Shown: positions 1 to 9,400, counted from the stretch's first letter. The stretch: DNA of 64,000 nucleotides from Flavobacterium resistens (GCF_900182645.1 NZ_FXTA01000002.1:1175414-1239413); one strand, 5' to 3'. The notes: generated by a model from the sequence alone, not told the origin. Numbers and translations are program-made.

Positions 1-14
1 TTTAAAAATAATTA

Positions 15-52
15 CCGTTAGTTGTCGAGATTTTGACACTAACGGTTTTTTT
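15..52 (+). terminator. Rho-independent terminator of an upstream gene
   Basis: Arms CCGTTAGTTGTC and GACACTAACGG pair with one bulged T and are followed by seven T. The gene it ends lies left of the window. Confidence 0.75.
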
Positions 53-96
53 ATGCTTAATTTTGAGATTAAGTATGAATGGTTAAATTGGTTGTG

Positions 97-990
97 ATGA
101 AGTCAAATAAAGATGCTTTTCGGGATTATCTTCAGTTGGAAAAGAAATATTCTTTACATACTGTTAATGCTTATCTAAATGATATTTCGTTTTTTGAGGA
201 ATTTAATAGACTTCATTTTGAGCAAGATGGAATTGAAAATTCGAATTATAGTCAAATTAGGAGTTGGATTGTTTCTTTGGTTGATGATGGTGTTGCAAAT
301 GTTTCGGTTAATAGAAAAATGGCTTCGTTGAAGTCGTTTTATAAATTTCTTTTGAAATCGAAGCAAATTGAAGTGAATCCAATGTTGAAACACAAGGCTT
401 TGAAAACGCCGAAAAATGTTCAGATACCGTTTTCTGAAAAAGAACTAGGAGATTTGATTCAAAGTATAGATGTTCCAGTTGGTTTTGAAGAGGTAAGGGA
501 TAAGTTGATTGTTGATTTGTTTTATACAACAGGAATGCGAAGGGCGGAGTTGATAAATTTGATGCTGTATAATGTTGATCTGTCTTCAAATGTGATTAAG
601 GTTTTGGGGAAAAGGAATAAAGAACGAATCATTCCGGTTTTGCCTATTGTTGCTGATGAATTAAAGGTGTATTTAAGTGAGCGTTCTTTGGTTGAAAATA
701 TTCAAGATGAAGATTATTTTTTTATTTCAAAAAAAGGATTAAAATTGAGTGAATCTTTTGTGTATCGATTAATAAATTCTTACTTTAGTAGGGTCTCTGA
801 AAAGGTGAAAAAAAGTCCGCATGTGCTACGGCATACTTTTGCAACTCACTTATTGAATAATGGAGCAGATTTAAATTCAGTTAAGGAATTATTAGGGCAT
901 TCGAGTTTGGCGTCTACACAAGTGTATACTCATAATAGTTTGGCGGAACTCAAAAAGACATATAATGATGCGCATCCTCGAAATAAATAA
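97..990 (+). CDS. Tyrosine recombinase of the XerC/XerD family
   Basis: Integrase-type recombinase of about 297 aa, the normal length of XerC/XerD. The N-terminal SAM-like core-binding domain covers roughly residues 1-95. The catalytic domain shows the first arginine in TGMRRAEL, the HxLRH box in SPHVLRHTFATH, the LLGHSS box, and the nucleophile tyrosine in STQVYTHNS. These are the R-H-R-H-Y residues that make and resolve the phosphotyrosine DNA link. An ATG at 79 is also in frame, but the ATG at 97 gives the usual Xer N-terminus. The gene abuts the hibernation factor gene downstream and lies among housekeeping genes, with no integrase-element features nearby. A housekeeping role such as chromosome-dimer resolution is therefore more likely than a phage or transposon role. 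Which Xer paralogue it is cannot be decided from this window. Confidence 0.9.
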   Translation: MKSNKDAFRDYLQLEKKYSLHTVNAYLNDISFFEEFNRLHFEQDGIENSNYSQIRSWIVSLVDDGVANVSVNRKMASLKSFYKFLLKSKQIEVNPMLKHKALKTPKNVQIPFSEKELGDLIQSIDVPVGFEEVRDKLIVDLFYTTGMRRAELINLMLYNVDLSSNVIKVLGKRNKERIIPVLPIVADELKVYLSERSLVENIQDEDYFFISKKGLKLSESFVYRLINSYFSRVSEKVKKSPHVLRHTFATHLLNNGADLNSVKELLGHSSLASTQVYTHNSLAELKKTYNDAHPRNK

Positions 991-1025
991 TGATTTCTGA
1001 AATGTTTAACCCTAAAATTAGTATT

Positions 1026-1328
1026 ATGAAGGTAGATGTTCATGCAGTTAACTTTACTGTTGACCGAAAATTGGTGGATTTTATTCAGGAAAGAATGGAT
1101 AAATTAGAAAAATATTACGATCGAGTAGTGTCGTCAGACGTTTTTTTAAAAGTGGAGAGAACAAGTGATAAGGAAAACAAGGCAGTAGAGATAAAGATTA
1201 ATGTTCCGGGAGATGATTTTTTGGTAAAAAAACAGTGTAAGACATTTGAGGAGGCTGTAGAGCTTTCGGCAGAATCGTTAGAACGTTTATTGGTAAAAAG
1301 GAAAGAAAAAATAAGAGCACATATATAA
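1026..1328 (+). CDS. hpf: Ribosome hibernation promoting factor, short HPF/RaiA type
   Basis: About 100 aa, the length of the short HPF/YfiA (RaiA) family. These proteins bind the 30S decoding channel in stationary phase and inactivate or dimerise ribosomes. The beta-alpha-beta-beta-beta-alpha pattern starts with MKVDVHAVNFTVDRKLVDFI and includes DDFLVKKQCKTFEEAVELSAESLERLLVKRKEK, with the basic C-terminal helix typical of the family. The open frame extends upstream to 990, but the ATG at 1026 gives the canonical N-terminus. The gene follows the recombinase by 35 nt and is probably co-transcribed with it. The long-form C-terminal dimerisation domain is absent. Confidence 0.9.
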   Translation: MKVDVHAVNFTVDRKLVDFIQERMDKLEKYYDRVVSSDVFLKVERTSDKENKAVEIKINVPGDDFLVKKQCKTFEEAVELSAESLERLLVKRKEKIRAHI

Positions 1329-1352
1329 TTGAAATTTTTTTTTAAAAAATGT

Positions 1353-1382
1353 TTTGATTCAAAGATAAAATAGTTACATTTG
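1353..1382 (+). promoter_or_regulatory. Promoter of the tRNA-tuf-secE-nusG operon
   Basis: A TTTG (-33) at 1353-1356 and TACATTTG (-7, consensus TAnnTTTG) at 1375-1382 are separated by 18 nt, the Bacteroidota housekeeping-sigma pattern. Transcription should start near 1389, about 30 nt before the first tRNA. Confidence 0.75.
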
Positions 1383-1383
1383 C

Positions 1384-1410
1384 AGTCCGTTAGAAATAGC
1401 GGACTTTTTT
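1384..1410 (+). terminator. Promoter-proximal hairpin with T tract (possible attenuator)
   Basis: AGTCCG (1384-1389) pairs with CGGACT (1400-1405) and runs into six T. It lies directly at the predicted transcription start, so it may be a leader attenuator, or an artefact of a stem that is too close to +1 to act. Confidence 0.45.
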
Positions 1411-1419
1411 AATGCATTC

Positions 1420-1493
1420 GCCGATGTAGCTCAGCTGGCTAGAGCAGCTGATTTGTAATCAGCAGGTCGTGGGTTCGAGTCCCTCTATCGGCT
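1420..1493 (+). tRNA. tRNA-Thr (anticodon TGT)
   Basis: Cloverleaf of 74 nt. The acceptor arms GCCGATG/TATCGGC pair, the anticodon loop is TTTGTAA on the stem GCTGA/TCAGC, and the T-loop is GGGTTCGAGTCCC. CCA is not fully encoded. Confidence 0.95.
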
Positions 1494-1554
1494 CAAAAAT
1501 ATTTCAAATGCGATTTGAAATTTGTTCTTTAGAATAATGGAATTTTAAAAATTA

Positions 1555-1635
1555 GGGGAGATACTCAAGCGGCCAACGAGGGCAGACTGTAAATCTGCTG
1601 TGTGAACTTCGCAGGTTCGAATCCTGCTCTCCCCA
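1555..1635 (+). tRNA. tRNA-Tyr (anticodon GTA)
   Basis: Class II tRNA of 81 nt with acceptor GGGGAGA/TCTCCCC, anticodon loop CTGTAAA, a long variable arm (TGTGTGAACTTCGCA) and T-loop GGTTCGAATCC. Confidence 0.95.
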
Positions 1636-1715
1636 CAAAAAAAAATAGATTTTGAGTTCTTTTTTAAACTGTAAAAATTAAAATAAGAAAAATCTTAAAT
1701 CTAAATTAAGGCTCT

Positions 1716-1787
1716 GCCGGTGTAGCTCAGGGGTAGAGTGCTTCCTTGGTAAGGAAGAGGTCTCGGGTTCAAATCCCGACATTGGCT
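1716..1787 (+). tRNA. tRNA-Thr (anticodon GGT)
   Basis: Cloverleaf of 72 nt with acceptor GCCGGTG/CATTGGC (two G-T pairs) and anticodon loop TTGGTAA on stem CTTCC/GGAAG. It ends 55 nt before tuf. Confidence 0.95.
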
Positions 1788-1842
1788 CAAGTAAGTAGGA
1801 AATTGAAAATTAATATATAACTAAGATTAAAAATTAAGTAAA

Positions 1843-3030
1843 ATGGCAAAGGAGAATTTTAATCGTTCCAAACCGCACTTAAACATAGGTACAATTGGAC
1901 ACGTGGATCACGGAAAAACTACATTAACTGCAGCAATTACAAAAGTATTGTCTGATGCTGGTTACTGTCAAGCAAAATCTTTTGATCAAATCGATAACGC
2001 TCCAGAGGAGAAAGAAAGAGGTATTACTATTAATACATCACACGTAGAGTATGAAACAGCTAACCGTCACTACGCTCACGTTGACTGTCCAGGTCACGCG
2101 GATTACGTAAAGAACATGGTTACTGGTGCTGCTCAAATGGACGGAGCTATCTTAGTAGTTGCTGCTACAGATGGTCCAATGCCACAAACTCGTGAGCACA
2201 TCCTTTTAGGACGTCAGGTTGGTATTCCAAGAATCGTTGTTTTCATGAACAAAGTGGATATGGTTGATGATGCTGAGTTATTAGAGCTTGTTGAAATGGA
2301 AATTAGAGATTTATTATCTTTCTACGAATATGATGGAGATAATGGTCCTGTCGTTCAAGGTTCTGCTTTAGGAGGATTAAACAATGATCCAAACTGGGTA
2401 CCTAAAATTATCGAATTAATGGAAGCTGTTGATGCTTGGATCGAAGAGCCAGTACGTGACGTAGCTAAACCATTCTTGATGCCAGTTGAGGACGTATTTA
2501 CAATTACAGGTCGTGGAACTGTTGCTACAGGTCGTATCGAAACTGGAGTTGCTAACACTGGAGATCCTGTTGAAATCATTGGTATGGGAGCTGAAAAATT
2601 AACTTCTACTATTACAGGAGTTGAGATGTTCCGTAAAATCCTTGACAGAGGTGAAGCTGGAGATAACGTAGGTTTATTGTTAAGAGGTATTGATAAAGCT
2701 GATATCAAAAGAGGTATGGTTATTATTAAGCCAGGTTCAGTAAAACCACACGCTAAATTCAAAGCTGAGGTTTATATCTTGAAAAAAGAAGAAGGTGGAC
2801 GTCACACTCCATTCCACAATAACTACCGTCCACAGTTCTACGTACGTACAACTGACGTAACAGGAGTTATTTCTTTACCAGCAGGTGTAGAGATGGTAAT
2901 GCCAGGTGATAACTTAACTATTGAAGTTGCTTTATTAAGCCCAATCGCTATGAACGTAGGTTTACGTTTCGCTATCCGTGAAGGTGGTAGAACAGTTGGT
3001 GCTGGTCAGGTTACTGAAATCGTAGAGTAA
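1843..3030 (+). CDS. tuf: Translation elongation factor Tu
   Basis: GTPase that carries aminoacyl-tRNA to the ribosomal A site. The 395-aa length is standard. The G motifs are G1 GHVDHGKTT (about residues 18-26), the switch-II motif DCPGHADY and NKVD. Domain II carries the [17 protein letters not shown] signature, and domain III ends with the usual [16 protein letters not shown]. It sits in the conserved thr-tyr-thr tRNA/tuf cluster and should share the promoter at 1353-1382. Codon choice (GGT, CGT, many AAC) differs from the poorly expressed genes elsewhere in the window, as expected for a very highly expressed gene. The identification is secure. Confidence 0.99.
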   Translation: MAKENFNRSKPHLNIGTIGHVDHGKTTLTAAITKVLSDAGYCQAKSFDQIDNAPEEKERGITINTSHVEYETANRHYAHVDCPGHADYVKNMVTGAAQMDGAILVVAATDGPMPQTREHILLGRQVGIPRIVVFMNKVDMVDDAELLELVEMEIRDLLSFYEYDGDNGPVVQGSALGGLNNDPNWVPKIIELMEAVDAWIEEPVRDVAKPFLMPVEDVFTITGRGTVATGRIETGVANTGDPVEIIGMGAEKLTSTITGVEMFRKILDRGEAGDNVGLLLRGIDKADIKRGMVIIKPGSVKPHAKFKAEVYILKKEEGGRHTPFHNNYRPQFYVRTTDVTGVISLPAGVEMVMPGDNLTIEVALLSPIAMNVGLRFAIREGGRTVGAGQVTEIVE

Positions 3031-3046
3031 TTCTATAAATAAATAA

Positions 3047-3085
3047 AAAGCCAGTTGATTTTCTTTACTAAAATCAACTGGCTTT
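3047..3085 (+). terminator. Strong hairpin between tuf and tRNA-Trp
   Basis: A perfect 16-bp stem (3047-3062 with 3070-3085, core AAGCCAGTTGATTTT) with a 7-nt loop is followed by only a short T run. It ends 4 nt before tRNA-Trp, so it could terminate tuf mRNA partially or serve as an RNase processing site. Confidence 0.75.
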
Positions 3086-3089
3086 AATT

Positions 3090-3160
3090 ACGGGCGTAGT
3101 TCAAGGGTAGAATAGCGGTCTCCAAAACCGTTGATGGGGGTTCGAATCCCTCCGCCCGTG
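3090..3160 (+). tRNA. tRNA-Trp (anticodon CCA)
   Basis: Cloverleaf of 71 nt with acceptor ACGGGCG/CGCCCGT, anticodon loop CTCCAAA on stem GCGGT/ACCGT, and T-loop GGTTCGAATCC. It lies between tuf and secE, as in many bacteria. Confidence 0.95.
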
Positions 3161-3178
3161 CAATAAAAAATATATCAA

Positions 3179-3376
3179 ATGACAAAAGTTACTAATTATT
3201 TATCAGAGGCTTTCGAGGAGTTAAAGTCAAATGTTACTTGGCCAGCATGGGCTGAGGTTCAAAAATTGACAATTGTTGTGGCTGTATTTTCGATTCTGTT
3301 CGCTTTGGCAACATGGGGAGTAGACGAATTTTTTGCAAAAGCTTTGGCTGGATTTTTTAACTGGTTAAAAGGATAA
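3179..3376 (+). CDS. secE: Preprotein translocase subunit SecE
   Basis: A 65-aa single-span membrane protein that clamps SecY in the SecYEG protein channel. The amphipathic stretch YLSEAFEELKSNVTWPAWAE contains the family's conserved K-x-V-x-W-P motif. A single transmembrane helix follows (about residues 31-50, IVVAVFSILFALATWGVDEF). This is the short one-helix form found in most bacteria, unlike the three-helix E. coli form. It starts 18 nt after tRNA-Trp and is followed by nusG with 10 nt between, the universal secE-nusG order. Confidence 0.95.
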   Translation: MTKVTNYLSEAFEELKSNVTWPAWAEVQKLTIVVAVFSILFALATWGVDEFFAKALAGFFNWLKG

Positions 3377-3386
3377 TTTTTTTGTG

Positions 3387-3938
3387 ATGGCAGATAATAA
3401 TGTGAAAAAATGGTATGTAGTTAGAGCTGTAAGCGGTCAAGAGAATAAGGTGAAAGCTTACATTGAAACTGAGATTGCCAGACTAGGGATGGAGGATTAT
3501 GTTTCCCAAGTTTTAGTTCCTACTGAAAAAGTGGTTACTGTAAAAGAAGGGAAAAAAATGTCTAAGGATAAAGTTTATTTCCCTGGATATGTTATGATTG
3601 AAGCTAACTTAGTTGGTGAGATACCTCATATTATTAAGTCTATTACAAGTGTAATTGGTTTTTTAGGAGAGATCAAAGGTGGGGAACCTGTTCCTTTGAG
3701 GTTGTCTGAAGTAAATCGTATGTTAGGAAAAGTTGATGAGTTAGCAGTTAATACTGATACTCGTGCAATTCCTTTCAGTTTAGGTGAAACTGTAAAAGTG
3801 ATCGATGGTCCTTTTAACGGATTTAACGGTACGGTTGAAAAAATCAATGAAGAAAAGCGTAAACTTGAAGTTATGGTTAAAATTTTCGGAAGAAAAACAC
3901 CATTGGAATTAAGTTTTATGCAAGTAGAAAAAGTATAA
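3387..3938 (+). CDS. nusG: Transcription termination/antitermination factor NusG
   Basis: A 183-aa protein that binds RNA polymerase, modulates pausing and couples transcription to translation or Rho. The N-terminal NGN domain (about residues 6-110) begins KKWYVVRAVSGQENKVKAYI, and PGYVMIEANL lies in its core. The C-terminal KOW domain (about 128-183) has GETVKVIDGPFNGFNGTVEKI. A GTG at 3384 is in frame, but the adjacent ATG at 3387 is preferred. It lies directly after secE and before the rplKAJL genes, the conserved arrangement. Confidence 0.97.
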   Translation: MADNNVKKWYVVRAVSGQENKVKAYIETEIARLGMEDYVSQVLVPTEKVVTVKEGKKMSKDKVYFPGYVMIEANLVGEIPHIIKSITSVIGFLGEIKGGEPVPLRLSEVNRMLGKVDELAVNTDTRAIPFSLGETVKVIDGPFNGFNGTVEKINEEKRKLEVMVKIFGRKTPLELSFMQVEKV

Positions 3939-3961
3939 TTTTTTGTTACACTATAATAAAC

Positions 3962-3990
3962 CATTGTAATCGCTTCCATTGATTACAGTG
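3962..3990 (+). promoter_or_regulatory. 10-bp hairpin in the rplK leader
   Basis: CATTGTAATC (3962-3971) pairs with GATTACAGTG (3981-3990), including one T-G pair, just 15 nt upstream of the rplK ATG. It has no T tract. The position suits a translational operator such as an L1 binding site, but this is inference. Confidence 0.45.
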
Positions 3991-4005
3991 TTAAATTTTT
4001 TAAAA

Positions 4006-4443
4006 ATGGCTAAAGAAATTAGTAAGGTAGTTAAACTACAAGTTAAGGGAGGTGCTGCGAACCCGTCGCCACCGGTTGGACCTGCTTTAGGAGCTGCTGG
4101 GGTTAACATCATGGAGTTCTGTAAGCAATTTAATGCTAGAACTCAGGATAAACCTGGCAAAATTTGTCCAGTGCAAATCACTGTGTACAAAGACAAATCA
4201 TTTGATTTTGTTGTTAAGACTCCTCCAGCAGCAGTTCAGTTAATGGAAGCTGCAAAGCTAAAATCTGGTTCTGGTGAGCCTAATCGTAAAAAAGTAGCTA
4301 GCGTTACTTGGGAACAAATTAGAACTATTGCTGAAGACAAAATGCCGGACTTAAACGCTTTCACAATCGAGAAAGCTATGAGTATGGTTGCTGGAACAGC
4401 TAGATCTATGGGTATAACTGTATCAGGAGATGCTCCTTTTTAA
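4006..4443 (+). CDS. rplK: 50S ribosomal protein L11
   Basis: A 145-aa protein that forms the GTPase-associated centre with L10 and L7/L12 and binds 23S rRNA. The N-terminus [20 protein letters not shown] and the family block [27 protein letters not shown] are clear, as is the C-terminal RNA-binding domain ending in [16 protein letters not shown]. The open frame continues upstream to 3979, but the ATG at 4006 is the family start. It is followed by rplA after 13 nt. A hairpin at 3962-3990 precedes it. Confidence 0.98.
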   Translation: MAKEISKVVKLQVKGGAANPSPPVGPALGAAGVNIMEFCKQFNARTQDKPGKICPVQITVYKDKSFDFVVKTPPAAVQLMEAAKLKSGSGEPNRKKVASVTWEQIRTIAEDKMPDLNAFTIEKAMSMVAGTARSMGITVSGDAPF

Positions 4444-4456
4444 TTAAGAAAAAGAC

Positions 4457-5146
4457 ATGGCAAAATTAACAAAAAAGCAAAAAGAGGCTGCTTCAAAAAT
4501 TGAAAAGAACAAATTATACTCTCTAAAAGATGCTGCTGCATTATTGAAAGTTGTTGCTTCTGCAAAATTTGATGAGTCTGTTGATATCGCAGTTCGTTTA
4601 GGAGTAGATCCTAGAAAAGCGAATCAAATGGTAAGAGGTGTGGTAACTTTACCTCACGGAACAGGAAAAGATGTTAAAGTATTAGCATTGGTTACTCCAG
4701 ATAAAGAGGCTGAAGCAAGAGAAGCTGGAGCAGATCACGTTGGTCTTGATGATTACCTTCAAAAAATTAAAGATGGTTGGACAGATGTTGATGTTATCAT
4801 CACTATGCCAGCTGTTATGGGTAAATTAGGTCCATTAGGTCGTATTTTAGGACCTAGAGGTTTAATGCCAAACCCTAAAACAGGTACTGTAACTATGGAT
4901 GTTGCAAAAGCTGTTCAAGAGGTTAAAGCTGGTAAAATTGACTTTAAAGTTGATAAAACTGGTATCGTTCACGCAGGAATTGGTAAAGTTTCTTTTGGAG
5001 CTGAGCAAATTGTTGACAACGCACACGAAATTATTCAAACATTAATAAAACTTAAACCAACTGCTGCTAAAGGTACATACATTAAAGGTATTCACCTTAC
5101 AAGCACTATGAGTCCTGCAATTGCATTAGACCCAAAAGCAGTATAA
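4457..5146 (+). CDS. rplA: 50S ribosomal protein L1
   Basis: A 229-aa L1-stalk protein of the 50S E site. In many bacteria it also represses translation of the L11-L1 mRNA. The sequence contains [26 protein letters not shown], the domain II region with [20 protein letters not shown], and the C-terminal [19 protein letters not shown]. Length and order (rplK-rplA-rplJ) are standard. The ATG at 4457 lies 13 nt after the rplK stop. Confidence 0.98.
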   Translation: MAKLTKKQKEAASKIEKNKLYSLKDAAALLKVVASAKFDESVDIAVRLGVDPRKANQMVRGVVTLPHGTGKDVKVLALVTPDKEAEAREAGADHVGLDDYLQKIKDGWTDVDVIITMPAVMGKLGPLGRILGPRGLMPNPKTGTVTMDVAKAVQEVKAGKIDFKVDKTGIVHAGIGKVSFGAEQIVDNAHEIIQTLIKLKPTAAKGTYIKGIHLTSTMSPAIALDPKAV

Positions 5147-5168
5147 TTGGTAGTTAAAAATTTTTAGT

Positions 5169-5672
5169 ATGACTAGAGAAGAAAAATCAATCGCGATTGA
5201 AAATTTAACTGCGCAGTTAGCTGGTACAAATATCGTTTACATATCTGATATTTCTGGTTTAAACGCAGAGACAACTTCAAACTTACGTAGAGCTTGTTTT
5301 AAAGCTGGTATCAAATTGGAGGTTGTTAAGAACACTTTGCTTGCAAAAGCAATGGAAGCTTCTGCTAATGATTATGGTGATTTACCTACAGTTTTAGCTG
5401 GTAACAGTGCTATCTTTATTTCTGATGTTGCTAACGCACCTGGAAAAATTATCAAAGATTTCCGTAAGAAATCTGATAAACCAGTTTTAAAAGGAGCTTA
5501 CATCAACTCTGAAGTATATATTGGGGATAACCAATTAGATGCATTAGCTACAATTAAATCTAAAGAAGAGCTTATTGGAGAAATCATTGGATTATTACAA
5601 TCTCCAGCTCAAAGAATTATTTCTGCTTTACAAAACAAATTCGCAGGTAGCGAAGAAGAAACTGAAGCATAA
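5169..5672 (+). CDS. rplJ: 50S ribosomal protein L10
   Basis: A 167-aa base of the L7/L12 stalk. Its N-terminal domain binds 23S rRNA and L11, and its C-terminal helix carries the L7/L12 dimers. The sequence shows NLTAQLAGTNIVYISDISGL and LRRACFKAGIKLEVVKNTLLAKA, the family core, and ends in the L12-binding helix PAQRIISALQNKFAG. It follows rplA by 22 nt. A hairpin at 5682-5701 separates it from rplL. Confidence 0.97.
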   Translation: MTREEKSIAIENLTAQLAGTNIVYISDISGLNAETTSNLRRACFKAGIKLEVVKNTLLAKAMEASANDYGDLPTVLAGNSAIFISDVANAPGKIIKDFRKKSDKPVLKGAYINSEVYIGDNQLDALATIKSKEELIGEIIGLLQSPAQRIISALQNKFAGSEEETEA

Positions 5673-5681
5673 TAATCAAAG

Positions 5682-5701
5682 CAGGGAAGCTTGCTTCCTT
5701 G
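5682..5701 (+). promoter_or_regulatory. Hairpin in the rplJ-rplL spacer
   Basis: CAGGGAAG pairs with CTTCCTTG around a CTTG loop, and an outer AAGCA/TGCTT (5679-5683 with 5703-5707) may extend the stem. There is no T tract, so a processing or stability element that raises rplL output over rplJ is a reasonable guess. Confidence 0.4.
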
Positions 5702-5765
5702 TTGCTTAAATTAGCGCACAATAATTAAATTATATTTTTACAAATCATTTTAAACGATAGAAAAA

Positions 5766-6137
5766 ATGGCAGATTTGAAACAATTCGCAGAACAATTAGT
5801 TAACTTAACAGTTAAAGAAGTTAACGAATTAGCAACAATATTAAAAGACGAGTATGGTATCGAGCCTGCTGCTGCAGCTGTAGTAGTTGCTGCTGGTGGT
5901 GGAGAAGGTGCTGCTGAAGAAGCACAAACTGAATTTACAGTTGTATTAAAAGAAGCTGGTGCTTCTAAATTAGCAGTTGTGAAATTAGTAAAAGAACTTA
6001 CAGGTTTAGGTTTGAAAGAAGCTAAAGATGTAGTTGACGGTGCTCCAAGTAACGTTAAAGAAGGTGTTTCTAAAGAAGAGGCTGAAGGTCTTAAGAAAGC
6101 ATTAGAAGAAGCTGGAGCTGTAGTTGAATTAAAATAA
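5766..6137 (+). CDS. rplL: 50S ribosomal protein L7/L12
   Basis: A 123-aa acidic stalk protein that recruits translational GTPases. The N-terminal dimerisation domain ([20 protein letters not shown]) is joined by the Ala/Gly-rich hinge (about residues 36-52, [14 protein letters not shown]) to the C-terminal domain. The latter holds the conserved [20 protein letters not shown] helix pair and [18 protein letters not shown]. The gene is followed by a strong hairpin before rpoB. Confidence 0.98.
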   Translation: MADLKQFAEQLVNLTVKEVNELATILKDEYGIEPAAAAVVVAAGGGEGAAEEAQTEFTVVLKEAGASKLAVVKLVKELTGLGLKEAKDVVDGAPSNVKEGVSKEEAEGLKKALEEAGAVVELK

Positions 6138-6159
6138 TTCAACTCGGTTTTAAGAACTA

Positions 6160-6199
6160 GGTTTAGGTCCTGAGTTAACACTCAAAGGCCTAAACCATT
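6160..6199 (+). terminator. Hairpin between rplL and rpoB (attenuator-like)
   Basis: GGTTTAGG (6160-6167) pairs with CCTAAACC (6189-6196), and an inner TGAGT/ACTCA stem extends it. A short ATTTTTC follows. As rpoB needs to be read from upstream or from a promoter in the next 200 nt, this may be a partial terminator, as described between rplL and rpoB in E. coli. Confidence 0.6.
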
Positions 6200-6403
6200 T
6201 TTCGTATAATAAAATACATTAAATTTTATTATCAAATAGTTTAATATACGAAAGAGTTTTTGATCAATACGAAGAAAAAAAATGGAACCTGATTTTATCG
6301 TTTTATTTTTAAAGATGTATTGATTTTAAAAAGAAAGTATAAACTACGCAGTGTGTTTTTACACAAAAAAATTACTTTTTTTTAATCAAAATTTTGTCCA
6401 TTG

Positions 6404-9400
6404 ATGATAACAAATCAGACTGAAAGATTGAATTTTGCCTCTACAAAAAACATTCCTGACTATCCGGATTTCTTGGATGTTCAGGTTAAATCTTTTAAAG
6501 ATTTCTTCCAATTAGAAACGAAATCTGACGAAAGAGGCAACGAAGGGTTATACAATACCTTCATGGAAAACTTCCCAATTACAGATACAAGAAACAACTT
6601 TGTATTGGAATTCCTAGATTATTTTGTTGATCCGCCACGTTATACAATTCAAGAATGTATAGAGAGAGGTCTTACTTATAGTGTGCCTTTAAAAGCTAGG
6701 TTAAAACTATACTGTACAGATCCAGAACACGAAGATTTTGAAACAATTGTGCAAGATGTTTATCTTGGAACAATACCTTACATGACTCCAAGTGGTACTT
6801 TTGTAATTAATGGTGCCGAGCGTGTTGTAGTATCACAATTACACCGTTCTCCTGGGGTTTTCTTTGGACAGTCATTCCACGCAAATGGAACTAAACTTTA
6901 TTCTGCAAGAGTAATTCCTTTTAAAGGATCTTGGATAGAATTCTCTACAGATATCAACAGCGTAATGTACGCGTATATCGATAGAAAGAAAAAATTACCT
7001 GTAACAACTTTATTCCGTGCTATCGGTTTCGAAAGAGATAAGGATATCCTTGAAATTTTCGACTTAGCTGAGGAAATTAAAGTTTCTAAAACTGGTATTA
7101 AGAAATATATTGGAAGAAGACTTGCTGCACGTGTATTGAACACATGGCATGAGGATTTCGTTGATGAAGATACCGGAGAGGTAGTTTCTATTGAACGTAA
7201 TGAAATCATCCTTGATCGTGATACAATTATCGACAAAGATAATGTTGAAGAGATCATCGATTCTAACGTTAAATCTATTTTGTTACACAAAGAGGATAAC
7301 AATCAGGCAGATTATGCTATTATCCACAACACATTACAAAAAGATCCAACAAACTCTGAAAAAGAAGCTGTAGAGCACATTTACCGTCAGTTGCGTAATG
7401 CTGAACCGCCTGATGAGGAAACTGCTCGTGGTATTATAGATAAATTGTTCTTCTCTGATCAACGTTATAACTTAGGTGAAGTTGGTCGTTATAGAATGAA
7501 CAAAAAATTAGATTTAGATATCCCTATGGATAAGCAAGTGCTTACTAAAGAGGATATCATTACAATCGTTAAATATTTGATCGAATTGATCAACTCTAAA
7601 GCAGAGATTGATGATATTGATCACTTATCAAACCGTCGTGTTAGAACAGTTGGTGAACAATTGTCTCAACAATTCGGTGTTGGTTTAGCACGTATGGCTA
7701 GAACTATTCGTGAGAGAATGAACGTTAGAGATAACGAGGTGTTTACACCAATTGATTTGATCAATGCTAAAACATTATCATCAGTTATCAACTCTTTCTT
7801 TGGTACTAACCAGTTATCTCAATTTATGGACCAAACGAATCCATTAGCTGAGATTACACACAAAAGAAGACTTTCTGCACTTGGACCTGGTGGACTTTCG
7901 AGAGAGAGAGCTGGTTTCGAGGTTCGTGACGTTCACTATACTCACTATGGTCGTTTATGTCCGATTGAAACTCCTGAGGGACCAAACATTGGTTTGATTT
8001 CATCTCTTGGTGTTTATGCAAAAGTAAACGGAATGGGATTCATCGAAACTCCATACCGTAAAGTAACTAATGGTGTAGTTGATTTAGAAAGTACTCCAGT
8101 TTACTTAAGTGCTGAAGAAGAAGAAGGTAAAATGATTGCTCAGGCAAACATTGAAATGGATGCTACAGGTAAAATTACAGCTAGCAATGTTATTGCTCGT
8201 GAGGAAGGTGACTTCCCGGTTGTTGAGCCATCAGTAGTTCATTATACAGACGTTGCTCCTAATCAGATTGCATCGATTTCTGCGTCATTGATTCCTTTCT
8301 TGGAGCATGATGATGCGAACCGTGCGTTGATGGGATCAAACATGATGCGTCAGGCAGTTCCTTTGATCCGTCCTGAAGCACCAATCGTAGGTACAGGTTT
8401 AGAGCGTCAGGTAGCCTCAGATTCAAGAGTATTAATCAATGCTGAAGGGCATGGTACTGTTGAATATGTTGATGCAAATATCATTACTATTAAATACGAT
8501 CGTACAGAAGACGAGAGAATGGTTAGTTTTGATGCTGATGAGAAAACATACAACCTTATTAAATTTAGAAAAACCAATCAAGGTACAAGTATTAACTTGA
8601 AACCAATCGTAAGGAAAGGTGATAGAGTTATTCCTGGACAAGTATTATCAGAAGGATATGCTACTCAAAATGGAGAATTAGCATTAGGTAGAAACTTAAA
8701 AGTTGCGTTCATGCCATGGAAAGGGTACAACTTCGAGGATGCGATTGTAATTTCTGAGAAAGTAGTTCGTGATGATATTTTTACTTCTATCCACGTTGAT
8801 GATTATTCATTAGAGGTTAGAGATACTAAGTTAGGAAACGAAGAGCTAACAAACGATATTCCTAACGTTTCTGAAGAAGCTACTAAAGATTTAGATGAAA
8901 ACGGTATGATTAGAATTGGAGCAGAGGTTAAGCCTGGCGACATTTTGATCGGAAAAATTACACCAAAAGGAGAATCAGATCCTACTCCAGAGGAGAAATT
9001 GCTTCGAGCAATCTTCGGGGATAAAGCAGGAGATGTAAAAGATGCTTCATTAAAAGCTTCTCCATCTTTACATGGTGTAGTTCTTGACAAAAAATTATTT
9101 GCAAGAGCCGTAAAAGATAAACGTAAACGTACTCAGGATAAAGATGCTTTAGGGGCTTTAGAAATGGAGTTCGAAACTAAATTTGTTGAATTAAAAGACA
9201 GATTGGTTGAGAAATTATTCTTGATCGTTAACGGAAAAACATCTCAAGGTGTAATGAATGATTTGGGTGAAGAAGTTTTACCAAAAGGTAAAAAATATAC
9301 TCAAAAAATGCTTTACGCAGTAGAAGATTTCGCTCACTTAAGCAAAGGTCAATGGGTTGCTGATGATGCTACTAATAAAATGGTTAATGATTTGATTCAT

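Noticed and set aside
97..990. Tyrosine recombinase as a sign of an integrated element
   Set aside because: It is of Xer length and lies in a housekeeping neighbourhood with the hibernation factor; no attachment repeats or mobile genes are nearby.
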